Below, in pieces: positions 17,626 to 25,552 of a stretch of 64,000 nt of DNA. A model generated the notes under the pieces. The model ran no database searches, was not told the origin of the DNA, and worked only from the letters and a program-made list of their open reading frames with translations. Made by a program: the position numbers and the translations under genes. The stretch spans positions 558,501-622,500 of the forward strand of contig RKSN01000001.1 in the NCBI GenBank assembly GCA_005518185.1, read 5' to 3'. This DNA comes from Chakrabartia godavariana (GTDB lineage Bacteria; Pseudomonadota; Alphaproteobacteria; Sphingomonadales; Sphingomonadaceae). Positions within the stretch are counted from its first letter, which is position 1. Each line of letters begins with the position of its first letter.

Positions 17626-18702
17626 TCAGTTGATCGTCGCGCGGAAGTACAGCGTCCGGGTCGTACCGGGGTTGATCGTCCCCAGCGTGCCCGAAACCGT
17701 TCCGGTGGCGAACGTACCGCCTGCGGTCCCGTCCAGATTGCACGTGCCGGTCGGCGCCGTGCCGGTATAGGTCCCCGACTGGAAGATGCCGTAGGCCGAG
17801 TCATACGTCGTCTGGGCGGGCAGCGGGTCAGAGATGTTGACGCTGGTTGCAGCCGCGCCGCCCGCCCCGTTGGACACGACGATGCAATACTCGATCGAGG
17901 CACCCGGGATCATCTTCGGGTTGGTCGTGCCGTTGACCGGGTCGGAAACGATGCGGCTCTGTTTGTAGACGTTCAGGATGGCGGCCGACACGGTGAAGTC
18001 GTCGTCATCACTCGCCTTGCCGTCATTCGCGACGTCGCCGGCCACAACACCGACGGCATCGAACAGGACGGTGTCGACGCCAGCGGTGTTCGCACCCGCC
18101 GTTGCCGTGATGACCGTACCCTGCGTTGCCGCAGCGCCACCTTCGCGGGCCTGGCCCTGCAGCGTGACGCCGGCAATGTCGCCATTGACCCGGCTGCTCG
18201 GCACGCCACCGACAACAAAGACGGTGCGGACGCCGTCTGCGGCGACTTCGTCCAGATAGGTGACGGCCGTGTCGGTTCCGGCATCATAGGTGCCGTTTGC
18301 GTTCGTATCGACGAACAGGCCAAGCCCGGTCACGTCGAAATTGTCGGTGCCGCCATGTGACGCGGTGCCGCCGGCGAGCTGGGCCGCCGTCAGACCGATG
18401 TCGATCGTCGCGTTTGTATCGTTGGTCACGGTGAAGGTCGTGACGGCCGTTGTCTGGCCGGGCACGACGGTCGTCGTCGCATTGCCCGTTTCCTGAACGC
18501 GGATCGCGACCTTGCGGTCGACCGTGATCGCGTTGGACCCGGACGATGCGGTCTGCGCCACGCCGCCAACCTGAAAGTTGACGGTGACGGTGTTGGTAAT
18601 CGTCGTCCCGGAGGCTGTCCCCGCAGCCAGGGCCGGGGAGGCACTCAAGATCGCCAGCGCAAGGCAACTGCCTCCTGCCAGCAGTTTGAAATTCCTAGTC
18701 AT
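17626..18702 (-). CDS. exported DUF11-type protein B
   Basis: 358 residues with a clear signal peptide (residues 1-26, ALAILSASPALA before AGTASG). The mature N terminus TITNTVTVNFQVGGVAQTA...SNAITVD is the shared module of the cluster. Near residue 133 the loop DTNANGTYDAGTD resembles a calcium-binding thrombospondin-3/dockerin loop. The C-terminal DUF11-like beta-sandwich (KMIPGASIEYCIVVSNGAGG, NISDPLPAQTTYD) runs to the last residues YFRATIN. Two cysteines in that last domain may pair. There is no lipobox, sorting signal or barrel, so it is periplasmic or secreted. AGAGAGA precedes the ATG. Function unknown. Confidence 0.72.
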   Translation of the reverse strand: MTRNFKLLAGGSCLALAILSASPALAAGTASGTTITNTVTVNFQVGGVAQTASSGSNAITVDRKVAIRVQETGNATTTVVPGQTTAVTTFTVTNDTNATIDIGLTAAQLAGGTASHGGTDNFDVTGLGLFVDTNANGTYDAGTDTAVTYLDEVAADGVRTVFVVGGVPSSRVNGDIAGVTLQGQAREGGAAATQGTVITATAGANTAGVDTVLFDAVGVVAGDVANDGKASDDDDFTVSAAILNVYKQSRIVSDPVNGTTNPKMIPGASIEYCIVVSNGAGGAAATSVNISDPLPAQTTYDSAYGIFQSGTYTGTAPTGTCNLDGTAGGTFATGTVSGTLGTINPGTTRTLYFRATIN

Positions 18703-18766
18703 TTTCGGTCTCTCTTCGCTTCATGCGGCGCCGTAGCCCACCCCCCGCCGGCGCCATCGCGGGTTT

Positions 18767-19228
18767 TCAGCGGACGATGCCGCGGAAACTCAGTTTTCCC
18801 TGGGCGCCCGCCGCAATCGGCTCGCGCAGCGCCCAACGGACGTGCGTCACATCCTCGGGGCGCGCGGCACGCAGCGTGCCGTCCGCCTCTCGGACCTTCA
18901 GCGCTGCCAGCGCGGCAAACGTCTTTCCGCCATCGACCGAAACCTGGGCGACAGTGTCTGACGTGCCTTGGTACGCAACAGGAGCCGGCATCGGATTGGT
19001 AACGACAAAATCCTTCGCGGATTGCGTGCCTGTGTTCCGATATTGGAGAATGAAGACGAGCCGGTCGCCCGGTGTGACCACCTTTGGCGGCTCCAGAACG
19101 GTTCGCGTCCGGCCATTTGCTTCGGGCACGATGCGTTCGACATAGACGGAACTGTCGAGTGCAACGCTTTCCGATGCATAGGAAAAAGACGGAACAAGTA
19201 TCAGAAATAGAGCGAGAAAAAGGCGCAT
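18767..19228 (-). CDS. small exported single-domain DUF11-like protein
   Basis: 153 residues: signal peptide about 1-18 (LFLALFLILVPSFSYA), then one DUF11-like sandwich only (VVTPGDRLVFILQYRNTGTQSA, FVVTNPMPAPVAYQGTS, and the end LSFRGIVR). It corresponds to just the C-terminal domain of its neighbours, including the SVDGGKTF strand pair that often follows. The start at 19228 is set by GGAGA six bases upstream; an earlier in-frame ATG at 19240 lacks one. Probable periplasmic partner or assembly factor for the larger proteins, by position only. Confidence 0.7.
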   Translation of the reverse strand: MRLFLALFLILVPSFSYASESVALDSSVYVERIVPEANGRTRTVLEPPKVVTPGDRLVFILQYRNTGTQSAKDFVVTNPMPAPVAYQGTSDTVAQVSVDGGKTFAALAALKVREADGTLRAARPEDVTHVRWALREPIAAGAQGKLSFRGIVR

Positions 19229-19248
19229 CACGATCTCCATTCTCGGGC

Positions 19249-20286
19249 TCAGTTGATCCGGACCTTGAAGGTCACGTTGCGGGTCTGGCCCGCGGAGACG
19301 GTGCCGAGTGCAACCTCGATCCGGCCGGGCACAGCCGGTGGCCCCGCGAGTGGCGGGACAAAGCGTCCGGCATCGGCATCGGATGCATCGCTGACGGCCG
19401 CGCCCTGCAAGGTGAGGGTGCCGGCCTGATAGGTCGTGCCGACGGGCACATTGTCCGAAATCGCGACATTGGTGAGCGATCCCGTGCCGCCGACGGTTGC
19501 GGTCAGGGTGTAGGTCACGACCGATCCGGGCACGATCTTGGTGCCGCCAAAGGGATCGACGACGCTCGATGTCTTGGTGAAGCTGATGTTCGCGGCCTGG
19601 ACGATGTAGGTTCCAGTCGCGTTGCCATCGCCGCCGGTGGTGCCGACCACAGCATCGCCGCCGCCCTGGCCTTGCCCGGCCGACGAACTGCCCGGTGCGC
19701 CGGTCATCGTCTTGGATGCCGCGGTCAGGGACAGCTGGCCGCGATCGCCATCGACGGCGGTGCCCGGAATGCTTGAAAGTACGAAGACGCGGATCGACGC
19801 ATCAGGCGCGAGCACAGGATCGTTCGTGCCCGCGATGTAGACGGTGTCGACACCCGCGTCGTAAACGCCATTGCCATTGGTATCGAGGACGATCGACGTC
19901 GCGGTCGGGTCAAACTGATCACCGCCAAGCGCAGTCGTGACGGTCAGGCCATAGGCTTCAGACCCGTTGCCCGTGTTGCTGACGGTGAAGCTCGCGACCT
20001 GATTGACGCCGGACGGCAGCGTCGGAATGTCACCGGGGTCGGCCGAGGTAACGGCAACGTCGAGCAGTTCATCGACGCGGATGTTGGACGTGTTGGAGGT
20101 CGCGGTCTGCGCGTTGCCCCCTGAATCGGTATAGCTGGCGGTTGCCGTGTTGGAGATGGTCGAACCCGCAACGGTTCCGGCAGCCTGTGCCCGTGGTGCG
20201 AAGCAGACCGACGCCGTGGCGACGACCAAAGGTGCGATCAACGCAAGGCGGACGTTCTTGATCGCCCAGAAATTGCCTTCCAACAT
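19249..20286 (-). CDS. exported DUF11-type protein A
   Basis: 345 residues, first gene of the cluster. Signal peptide about 1-36 (ASVCFAPRAQA before AGTVAG). The mature protein starts with the shared module STISNTATASYTDSGG...SNIRVDELLD, has a DTNGNGVYDAGVD loop like the one in protein B, then a Gly/Ser-rich linker (SSSAGQGQGGGDA) and a C-terminal DUF11 sandwich (KIVPGSVVTYTLTATVGG, ISDNVPVGTTYQ) ending FKVRIN. It is a paralogue of protein B with the same layout. No membrane anchor. Function unknown; predicted to be exported by Sec. Confidence 0.72.
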   Translation of the reverse strand: MLEGNFWAIKNVRLALIAPLVVATASVCFAPRAQAAGTVAGSTISNTATASYTDSGGNAQTATSNTSNIRVDELLDVAVTSADPGDIPTLPSGVNQVASFTVSNTGNGSEAYGLTVTTALGGDQFDPTATSIVLDTNGNGVYDAGVDTVYIAGTNDPVLAPDASIRVFVLSSIPGTAVDGDRGQLSLTAASKTMTGAPGSSSAGQGQGGGDAVVGTTGGDGNATGTYIVQAANISFTKTSSVVDPFGGTKIVPGSVVTYTLTATVGGTGSLTNVAISDNVPVGTTYQAGTLTLQGAAVSDASDADAGRFVPPLAGPPAVPGRIEVALGTVSAGQTRNVTFKVRIN

Positions 20287-20594
20287 CGGTTTTACTCAAC
20301 TCGCAGTTTTTCCTGCGGAGTGAATTAGAACCGAAGTGGAAAATAATTGGTTAAATCCGGAATGGAGCAAGGGGCTGGAATCGTCGGATTTCTGCGGCGT
20401 GCTTAGCGCTGCGTAAACCAACAGAAACCGCCATCTGAGGACTGTTTCAGAAAAAATGCTTGGTTATCAGGAGGATGTCATTGATGGCCGGATCTGCTCC
20501 AAAATGGCGTCAAGCCATCGGGGGCCTAATGCGACCTTAAGCAAAAAAATTTGGCATGATGGGCTTCTGGCCAAAATAAGCCCCATGCATCGCC
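20287..20594. other. AT-richer intergenic region upstream of the DUF11 cluster
   Basis: About 300 bases without a supported gene, noticeably lower in GC than the flanking genes. It must hold the promoter of the reverse-strand DUF11 cluster; a weak pair TTGCTC and ATTATT can be read on the minus strand around 20340-20370, but neither box is good. Short A-runs occur at 20451-20456 and 20543-20550. No repeat or known RNA recognised. Confidence 0.4.
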
Positions 20595-20623
20595 TTGACA
20601 GCCCAAGGGGCTTCTCTTAGAGG
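20595..20623 (+). promoter_or_regulatory. candidate promoter of tRNA-Asp
   Basis: A perfect -35 TTGACA at 20595-20600 is followed after 16-17 bases by TTAGAG/TAGAGG at 20617-20623. Transcription would begin about 15 bases before the tRNA. Confidence 0.5.
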
Positions 20624-20643
20624 CCGCCTCCTCACGCAAGTTC

Positions 20644-20720
<77 letters not shown>

Positions 20721-20745
20721 CTTCTCTTCTCGGGAAGCAGGCGTC

Positions 20746-20955
20746 TTACCGAAATCGACCGGTTTCCATCCATTTGAGCACTGGCCGCAGCGGCAGGATC
20801 CAGATCGTGCCTGCGATCAGGTAGAATGGCGTCTGCACCAGGATTGGCCAGGTGCCCACGATGTTGGACAGGCTTGCGACGCCCACGGCCCAGCAGAGGG
20901 CGTAAGCGAGGATGCCCAGCATGCCCACGGGCTTGCGCCAGCTCGGTGTTTCCAT
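20746..20955 (-). CDS. DUF2842 small membrane protein
   Basis: 69 residues with two hydrophobic segments (GMLGILAYALCWAVGVASL and LVQTPFYLIAGTIWILPL) separated by a short loop, then LRPVLKWMETGRFR. This is the DUF2842 layout found across alphaproteobacteria; the role is unknown. The ATG at 20955 follows AAGGA at good distance, four bases after the 5-formyl-THF cyclo-ligase stop, so the two are co-transcribed. A longer frame reaches back into the cyclo-ligase gene but carries no family sequence. Confidence 0.78.
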   Translation of the reverse strand: METPSWRKPVGMLGILAYALCWAVGVASLSNIVGTWPILVQTPFYLIAGTIWILPLRPVLKWMETGRFR

Positions 20956-20959
20956 TGAT

Positions 20960-21541
20960 TCAGATCCTTCCCAAGCGGCTTGACGGCGGGACGACCCAAT
21001 CGGCTTCGGTGACGATGGCGTCAAGCGGGACGTCCCATGGATCGGCGGGGAGGGCTGCGAGTTGCTGCACCGACCAGCCAATGCCGATGCGGATCGCATC
21101 GGGCAGCTTTTCCAGGGCGCGGTCATAATGGCCTGCTCCCTGTCCCAGGCGATTTCCGGATGCATCAAAACCAAGCAAAGGCAATAGGATAACGTCAGGT
21201 ACTACAATCTCTTGCGAAGAAAGAGGCTGCTGGAAGCCGCCCGGAGCGGTCTCGGTGGCATCGCCGGGCTGCCAGGCCCGGAAAACCATGGGGGCGTCGC
21301 GTTCGGAAAGCCAGGGGAGGCACCAATTCGTGCCGGTTTCCGCCAATGACGTCATGAGCCCACGCGGGTCGGCCTCGCTCCCCACGGGGAGATATCCCGC
21401 AACACATGTGCCTTGGGCGATGACCGCTGTGAGCTGGGCTGCGGCCTCTGGCGCGGTGAAAAATTCTGAAGAAGGACGTTCTTTTACAAAGGCCTGACGC
21501 GCCTTTCTAAGAGAAGATCTGAGTGACGACTTGTCTGTCAT
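20960..21541 (-). CDS. 5-formyltetrahydrofolate cyclo-ligase
   Basis: 193 residues. Converts 5-formyl-THF to 5,10-methenyl-THF with ATP. The nucleotide-binding motif is seen near the C-terminal third as LLGFDASGNRLGQGAGHYDRAL, and the N terminus SLRSSLRKARQAF is typical. It lies directly downstream of the 6S RNA candidate, the arrangement known as ssrS-ygfA in many proteobacteria, where the enzyme has been linked to persistence and stress. Confidence 0.92.
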   Translation of the reverse strand: MTDKSSLRSSLRKARQAFVKERPSSEFFTAPEAAAQLTAVIAQGTCVAGYLPVGSEADPRGLMTSLAETGTNWCLPWLSERDAPMVFRAWQPGDATETAPGGFQQPLSSQEIVVPDVILLPLLGFDASGNRLGQGAGHYDRALEKLPDAIRIGIGWSVQQLAALPADPWDVPLDAIVTEADWVVPPSSRLGRI

Positions 21542-21552
21542 CGGTCGGGGTT

Positions 21553-21712
21553 GGCGGACCCGCCATGGCCGTTGGCCGGAATATCCTCTGACGCCAAGTA
21601 CGTCAGGTGGGGACCATGTACCTCAGGCCAAGACCTGGGCAGGGACAGCCCCCTTGGATGTGGAATCGCCTCAGGGATAATCTGTCTAGCTCGCACCGGG
21701 CAGAATCCGCCG
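21553..21712 (-). ncRNA. ssrS: 6S RNA candidate
   Basis: The 189-base gap between zapA and the 5-formyl-THF cyclo-ligase gene is where alphaproteobacterial 6S RNA lies. On the minus strand the ends pair as a closing stem: GGCGGAT near 21711-21705 with GTCCGCC near 21559-21553. The middle can form a long irregular hairpin with an open central bubble (around GATTATCCCTGAGG and CAGAGGATATTCC), which is the part that mimics a melted promoter. 6S RNA binds the sigma-70 holoenzyme in stationary phase. Ends are approximate. Confidence 0.75.
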
Positions 21713-21730
21713 CTCACAGATATAGGGGGC

Positions 21731-22069
21731 TCAGCCCCGGCGCTCAAGGTGGAGCGCCAGGTTTTCCAGCCGTGCGGCAATATCTTCGAGCAGCGAGAGG
21801 TGGTCGTCCGACTGGGCCTGTGGCGCAGGGACGGGCGACGGCGCGGGCGCAGCGGCGGGCGCGCCTTTGCGGGCTTCGTCGAGCTCATCGGCGAGAAGCA
21901 ATGAGGCGAACAGCAGCTGGCGGACCTCGCTGACGCTGCCGACGGCCTGCCGGGCATCGACCGCCTTTTTGTCGACGATCTCGGCAATCTTGGTCAGATG
22001 ACCTTCCTCGCCATCGCGACAGGCGACAGTATAGGCGTTGCCGCCGATCTTGAGTTCGATCTGCGCCAT
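21731..22069 (-). CDS. zapA: cell division protein ZapA
   Basis: 112 residues. The globular N-terminal domain (IELKIGGNAYTVACRDGEEGHLTKIAEIVDKK is its span, residues 4-35) is followed by a coiled coil with LFASLLLADELDEA, then a Pro/Ala-rich tail (APAAAPAPSPVPAPQ) and a last amphipathic helix. ZapA bundles FtsZ at the division ring. The start overlaps the stop of the upstream small gene by one base. Location before 6S RNA fits the conserved alphaproteobacterial order. Confidence 0.9.
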   Translation of the reverse strand: MAQIELKIGGNAYTVACRDGEEGHLTKIAEIVDKKAVDARQAVGSVSEVRQLLFASLLLADELDEARKGAPAAAPAPSPVPAPQAQSDDHLSLLEDIAARLENLALHLERRG

Positions 22070-22299
22070 CAGCTGCGGCCTCCAGCAGAGGCACGCGCAA
22101 TGACCGCATCGAGCGCGGACAGCGCGATCGTCGTCTCTTCCTTCAGCTTGGCATGGCGCGCCGCCAGCTCGGCGAGCTTGCCATCATCGGCGGGCACGTC
22201 TTCCGAGGCCTGTGGCAGAGGCGACAGGGCGACGGTTTCAATGCGTTCCATGGCGGCGGCTATGCGTCTCAGCGCACTGGACAATCGGTCTTCGGACAT
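22069..22299 (-). CDS. small coiled-coil protein upstream of zapA
   Basis: 76 residues, acidic and helical, with heptad-like Leu/Ala spacing in KLAELAARHAKLKEETTIALSALDAVIARA. No known domain recognised. One-base overlap with zapA indicates coupled translation, and the same arrangement is familiar in alphaproteobacteria, so a role alongside ZapA at the division site is a reasonable inference. Confidence 0.6.
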   Translation of the reverse strand: MSEDRLSSALRRIAAAMERIETVALSPLPQASEDVPADDGKLAELAARHAKLKEETTIALSALDAVIARASAGGRS

Positions 22300-22442
22300 C
22301 GCGCGAGATTACCACGCGCCACAACTGCCGCAAGCAAAATGGCGCGCTGCGGTTGACCCGCGCGGACCATGACGACAAGAGGGCGGCGACCTCGCTCCCG
22401 CGAGTCGCAATTGCCGTCTCCGGCAGAGCTTAAGGGATCGCC

Positions 22443-24431
22443 ATGACTGTTGACCAGCAGCGCCTCGCCAACGCTATTCGTGCGTTGTCGATGGATGCCG
22501 TTCAAGCCGCTAATTCCGGGCACCCCGGCATGCCGATGGGCATGGCCGACGTGGCGACTGTTCTCTTCACACAGTTTCTGAAGTTTGATCCGCAAGCCCC
22601 GAAATGGGCAGACAGAGATCGCTTCGTTCTCTCGGCCGGTCACGGCTCGATGCTGATCTATTCGCTGCTCCATCTGACCGGTTATGAACAGCCGACGATG
22701 GATGACATCCGCAATTTCCGGCAGCTCCATTCGGTTTGCGCTGGGCACCCGGAAAACACCGAACTGCCGGGCGTGGAATGCACGACCGGTCCGCTCGGGC
22801 AGGGCGTGGCGATGGCCGTCGGCATGGCGATGGCCGAGCGTCACCTCAACGCCATTTTCGGCGACGACCTTGTCGATCACAAGACCTGGGTGATTGCGGG
22901 TGACGGCTGCCTGATGGAAGGCTTGAACCACGAAGCGATCGGCCTTGCGGGCGTCAACAAGCTCGGTCGTCTGAACGTTCTGTGGGACGACAACAACATC
23001 ACCATCGATGGCGATACGTCGCTGTCGACGTGCGAAGACATTCTGGCGCGCTATGCCGCCACCGGCTGGCACACCGTGCGCTGCGACGGGCACGATTTTG
23101 CCGATATCGCCCGCGCGCTCGCCGAGGCGGAAGCGGATCCGCGCCCGTCGCTCGTCGCGTGCAAGACCGTCATCGGCAAGGGCGCGCCCAACAAGCAGGG
23201 TGGCCACAGCGTGCACGGCGCCCCGCTGGGTGGAGACGAAATCGCGGCGGCCCGTGCCCATCTGGGTTGGGACGCGGCGCCGTTTGAGGTTCCGGCCGAT
23301 ATTCTGACCGCGTGGCGGTCGCTTGGTGGCCGCGGTGCCGCTGTCCGCGCCGACTGGGAAGCACGTCTCGCCGCCTCGTCGGCCCGGGCCGCTTTCGAAG
23401 CCCGCATGGCCGGTGTGACCGATCTCGCTTCGGCCGCGCTCGAAGCCTATGTCGCCGACCTCGTCGCGACGCCGCAGAAGGTCGCGACCCGCAAGGCGTC
23501 CGAAATGGCATTGGGTCCGCTCACGGAAAAGCTGCCGCATCTGGTCGGCGGCTCGGCAGACCTCACGGGCTCCAACCTCACCAAGACCAAGTCGACCGAA
23601 CCCTTCGGGGCCGACAACTACGCCGGTCGTCATGTCTATTACGGCATTCGCGAATTCGGCATGGCGGCGGCGATGAACGGCATGGCGCTGCATGGCGGCG
23701 TTGTGCCCTATGGCGGCACCTTCCTCGTCTTTTCTGACTATTGCCGCAACGCGATCCGCATGAGCGCGGTGCAGCATGCGCAGGTCGTCTATGTGATGAC
23801 GCACGATTCGATCGGTCTGGGCGAAGACGGACCGACCCATCAGCCGGTGGAACACGTGATGTCGCTGCGCATGATCCCGAACCTCAACGTCTATCGCCCT
23901 GCCGACGTCATCGAAACCGCCGAGTGCTGGGCGCTGTCGCTCGAAACGCCGGGGACGCCCTCGGTGCTGGCATTGTCGCGCCAGAACCTGCCGCAGCTGC
24001 GCGGTGCAGGCGATGCAGGCTGGACCAAGGCGTCCAACCGCTCGGCCAAGGGCGGCTACCGTCTGAAGGCAGCGGACGCCGCACGCAAGGTCGTGCTGGT
24101 GGCCACCGGATCGGAAGTCGAAATCGCGGTCAACGTCGCCAAGACGCTTGAAGGGCAGGGGATTGGCGCCGACGTCGTCTCGATGCCGTGCACCGAACTG
24201 TTCGATGCGCAGCCGGCCGCCTATAAGGCTGATATCCTGCCGCGCGACGCGCTGATCGTCTCGGTCGAAGCTGGCGTGACGATGGGCTGGGAACGTTACA
24301 CCGGTCTCGATGGTCTCAACATCGGTATTGACCGCTTCGGCGCTTCGGCCCCTGCGGATGCCCTCTATGACTATTTCGGGCTGACGGTCGACAAGATCGT
24401 CCCCCGCATCCTTGAGAAACTTGCCAACTAA
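22443..24431 (+). CDS. tkt: transketolase
   Basis: 662 residues, full length. Transfers two-carbon units in the pentose phosphate pathway using thiamine diphosphate and a divalent metal. Seen: LSAGHGSMLIYSLLHLTGY, the cofactor-binding stretch beginning GDGCLMEGLNHEA and ending DDNNITIDG, the catalytic TPP-activating region FLVFSDYCRNAIRMSA, and THDSIGLGEDGPTHQP. The start follows AAGGGA. It leads the tkt-gap-pgk-fda series, so carbon exchange and lower glycolysis are likely expressed together. Confidence 0.97.
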   Translation: MTVDQQRLANAIRALSMDAVQAANSGHPGMPMGMADVATVLFTQFLKFDPQAPKWADRDRFVLSAGHGSMLIYSLLHLTGYEQPTMDDIRNFRQLHSVCAGHPENTELPGVECTTGPLGQGVAMAVGMAMAERHLNAIFGDDLVDHKTWVIAGDGCLMEGLNHEAIGLAGVNKLGRLNVLWDDNNITIDGDTSLSTCEDILARYAATGWHTVRCDGHDFADIARALAEAEADPRPSLVACKTVIGKGAPNKQGGHSVHGAPLGGDEIAAARAHLGWDAAPFEVPADILTAWRSLGGRGAAVRADWEARLAASSARAAFEARMAGVTDLASAALEAYVADLVATPQKVATRKASEMALGPLTEKLPHLVGGSADLTGSNLTKTKSTEPFGADNYAGRHVYYGIREFGMAAAMNGMALHGGVVPYGGTFLVFSDYCRNAIRMSAVQHAQVVYVMTHDSIGLGEDGPTHQPVEHVMSLRMIPNLNVYRPADVIETAECWALSLETPGTPSVLALSRQNLPQLRGAGDAGWTKASNRSAKGGYRLKAADAARKVVLVATGSEVEIAVNVAKTLEGQGIGADVVSMPCTELFDAQPAAYKADILPRDALIVSVEAGVTMGWERYTGLDGLNIGIDRFGASAPADALYDYFGLTVDKIVPRILEKLAN

Positions 24432-24443
24432 GGGAGAATGGAC

Positions 24444-25448
24444 ATGGCGAAGGTTGCCATCAACGGTTTCGGACGTATCGGACGCAACGTGGCACGCGCC
24501 ATTCTTGAGCGCCCCGATTGCGGCCTTGAGCTGGTCTCGATCAACGATCTGGCCGACGCCAAGGCCAATGCCATGCTGTTCAAGCGGGACTCTGTCCATG
24601 GCCCGTTCCACGGCACGGTCGAAGTCGACGGCAATGACCTGATCATCAACGGCAAGCGCATCCATGTGACCGCCGAGCGTGATCCTGCCAACCTTCCGCA
24701 TGCCGCCAATGGCATCGACATCGCGCTGGAGTGCACCGGCTTCTTCACGACCCGCGCCGGTGGCCAGAAGCATCTCGACGCCGGCGCCAAGCGCGTCCTG
24801 ATTTCGGCACCGGGTAAGGAAGTCGATCTGACGGTTGTCTATGGCGTGAACCACGACAAGCTGACGGGCGATCACAAGATCGTGTCGAATGCGTCGTGCA
24901 CGACCAACTGTCTGGCCCCGTTCGCCAAGGTCCTGAACGATGCCATCGGCATTGAGCGCGGCCTGATGACGACGATCCACGCCTACACCAACGACCAGAA
25001 GATCCTCGACCAGATCCACGAAGACCCGCGCCGCGCCCGTGCCGCTGCCATGTCGATGATCCCGACGACGACGGGTGCCGCCCGCGCGGTCGGCGAAGTG
25101 CTTCCCGAACTCAAGGGCAAGCTCGACGGCTCGGCCATCCGCGTGCCCACGCCGAACGTATCGGTCGTTGACCTGACCTTCACGCCGAAGCGCGACACCA
25201 CCAAGGAAGAGGTCAACGCGCTGCTTAAGGCGGCGGCCGAAGGCCCGCTGAAGGGCGTGCTCGGCTACACCGACGAGCCTCTGGTGTCGATTGACCTCAA
25301 CCACGACGCGCATAGCTCGACCATCGACAGCCTCGAAACGGCCGTCATCGATGGAAAGCTCGTCCGCGTCCTGTCCTGGTATGACAATGAATGGGGCTTC
25401 TCCAACCGCATGGTCGACACGGCCGGCGTGATGGCAAAGCTGATCTAA
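24444..25448 (+). CDS. gap: glyceraldehyde-3-phosphate dehydrogenase, type I
   Basis: 334 residues. NAD-binding N terminus [15 protein letters not shown]; active-site cysteine in [12 protein letters not shown]; substrate-phosphate loop and [12 protein letters not shown] near the end. The ND after the second strand (SINDLAD) suggests NAD preference. The ATG at 24444 sits seven bases after AGGGAG; an ATG at 24438 would be too close to it. Twelve bases separate it from tkt. Confidence 0.95.
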   Translation: MAKVAINGFGRIGRNVARAILERPDCGLELVSINDLADAKANAMLFKRDSVHGPFHGTVEVDGNDLIINGKRIHVTAERDPANLPHAANGIDIALECTGFFTTRAGGQKHLDAGAKRVLISAPGKEVDLTVVYGVNHDKLTGDHKIVSNASCTTNCLAPFAKVLNDAIGIERGLMTTIHAYTNDQKILDQIHEDPRRARAAAMSMIPTTTGAARAVGEVLPELKGKLDGSAIRVPTPNVSVVDLTFTPKRDTTKEEVNALLKAAAEGPLKGVLGYTDEPLVSIDLNHDAHSSTIDSLETAVIDGKLVRVLSWYDNEWGFSNRMVDTAGVMAKLI

Positions 25449-25462
25449 GGATGGGGCCGGAG

Positions 25463-25536
25463 GTCGCCCCCGCGAAGGCGGGGGCCGATGTCCGGATGAT
25501 CACCGACCGAACGGCCCCGGCCTGCGCCGGGGCGAC
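25463..25536. repeat. palindromic intergenic repeat between gap and pgk
   Basis: Two GC-rich hairpin units, GCCCCCGCGAAGGCGGGGGC and GGCCCCGGCCTGCGCCGGGGC-like, arranged as mirror arms that begin GTCGCCCC and end GGGGCGAC. This is the REP-like element frequent between sphingomonad genes. It fills most of the 104-base gap and could influence mRNA stability inside the glycolytic operon. Confidence 0.7.
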
Positions 25537-25552
25537 GTGACAGAGGCCAGAA

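Noticed and set aside
12487-20286. Sortase or PEP-CTERM/autotransporter anchoring of the DUF11 proteins
   Set aside because: No LPxTG, PEP-CTERM tail or autotransporter passenger-translocator pattern was seen at the C termini.
20456-20620. 54-codon frame in the intergenic region before tRNA-Asp
   Set aside because: No ribosome binding site, no recognisable sequence, and it runs through the predicted tRNA promoter.
22269-25313. Open frame of over 1000 codons on the minus strand across tkt and gap
   Set aside because: It is antisense to two well-conserved enzyme genes; its product is Arg/His/Asp-rich with no fold pattern, the usual shadow of high-GC coding sequence.
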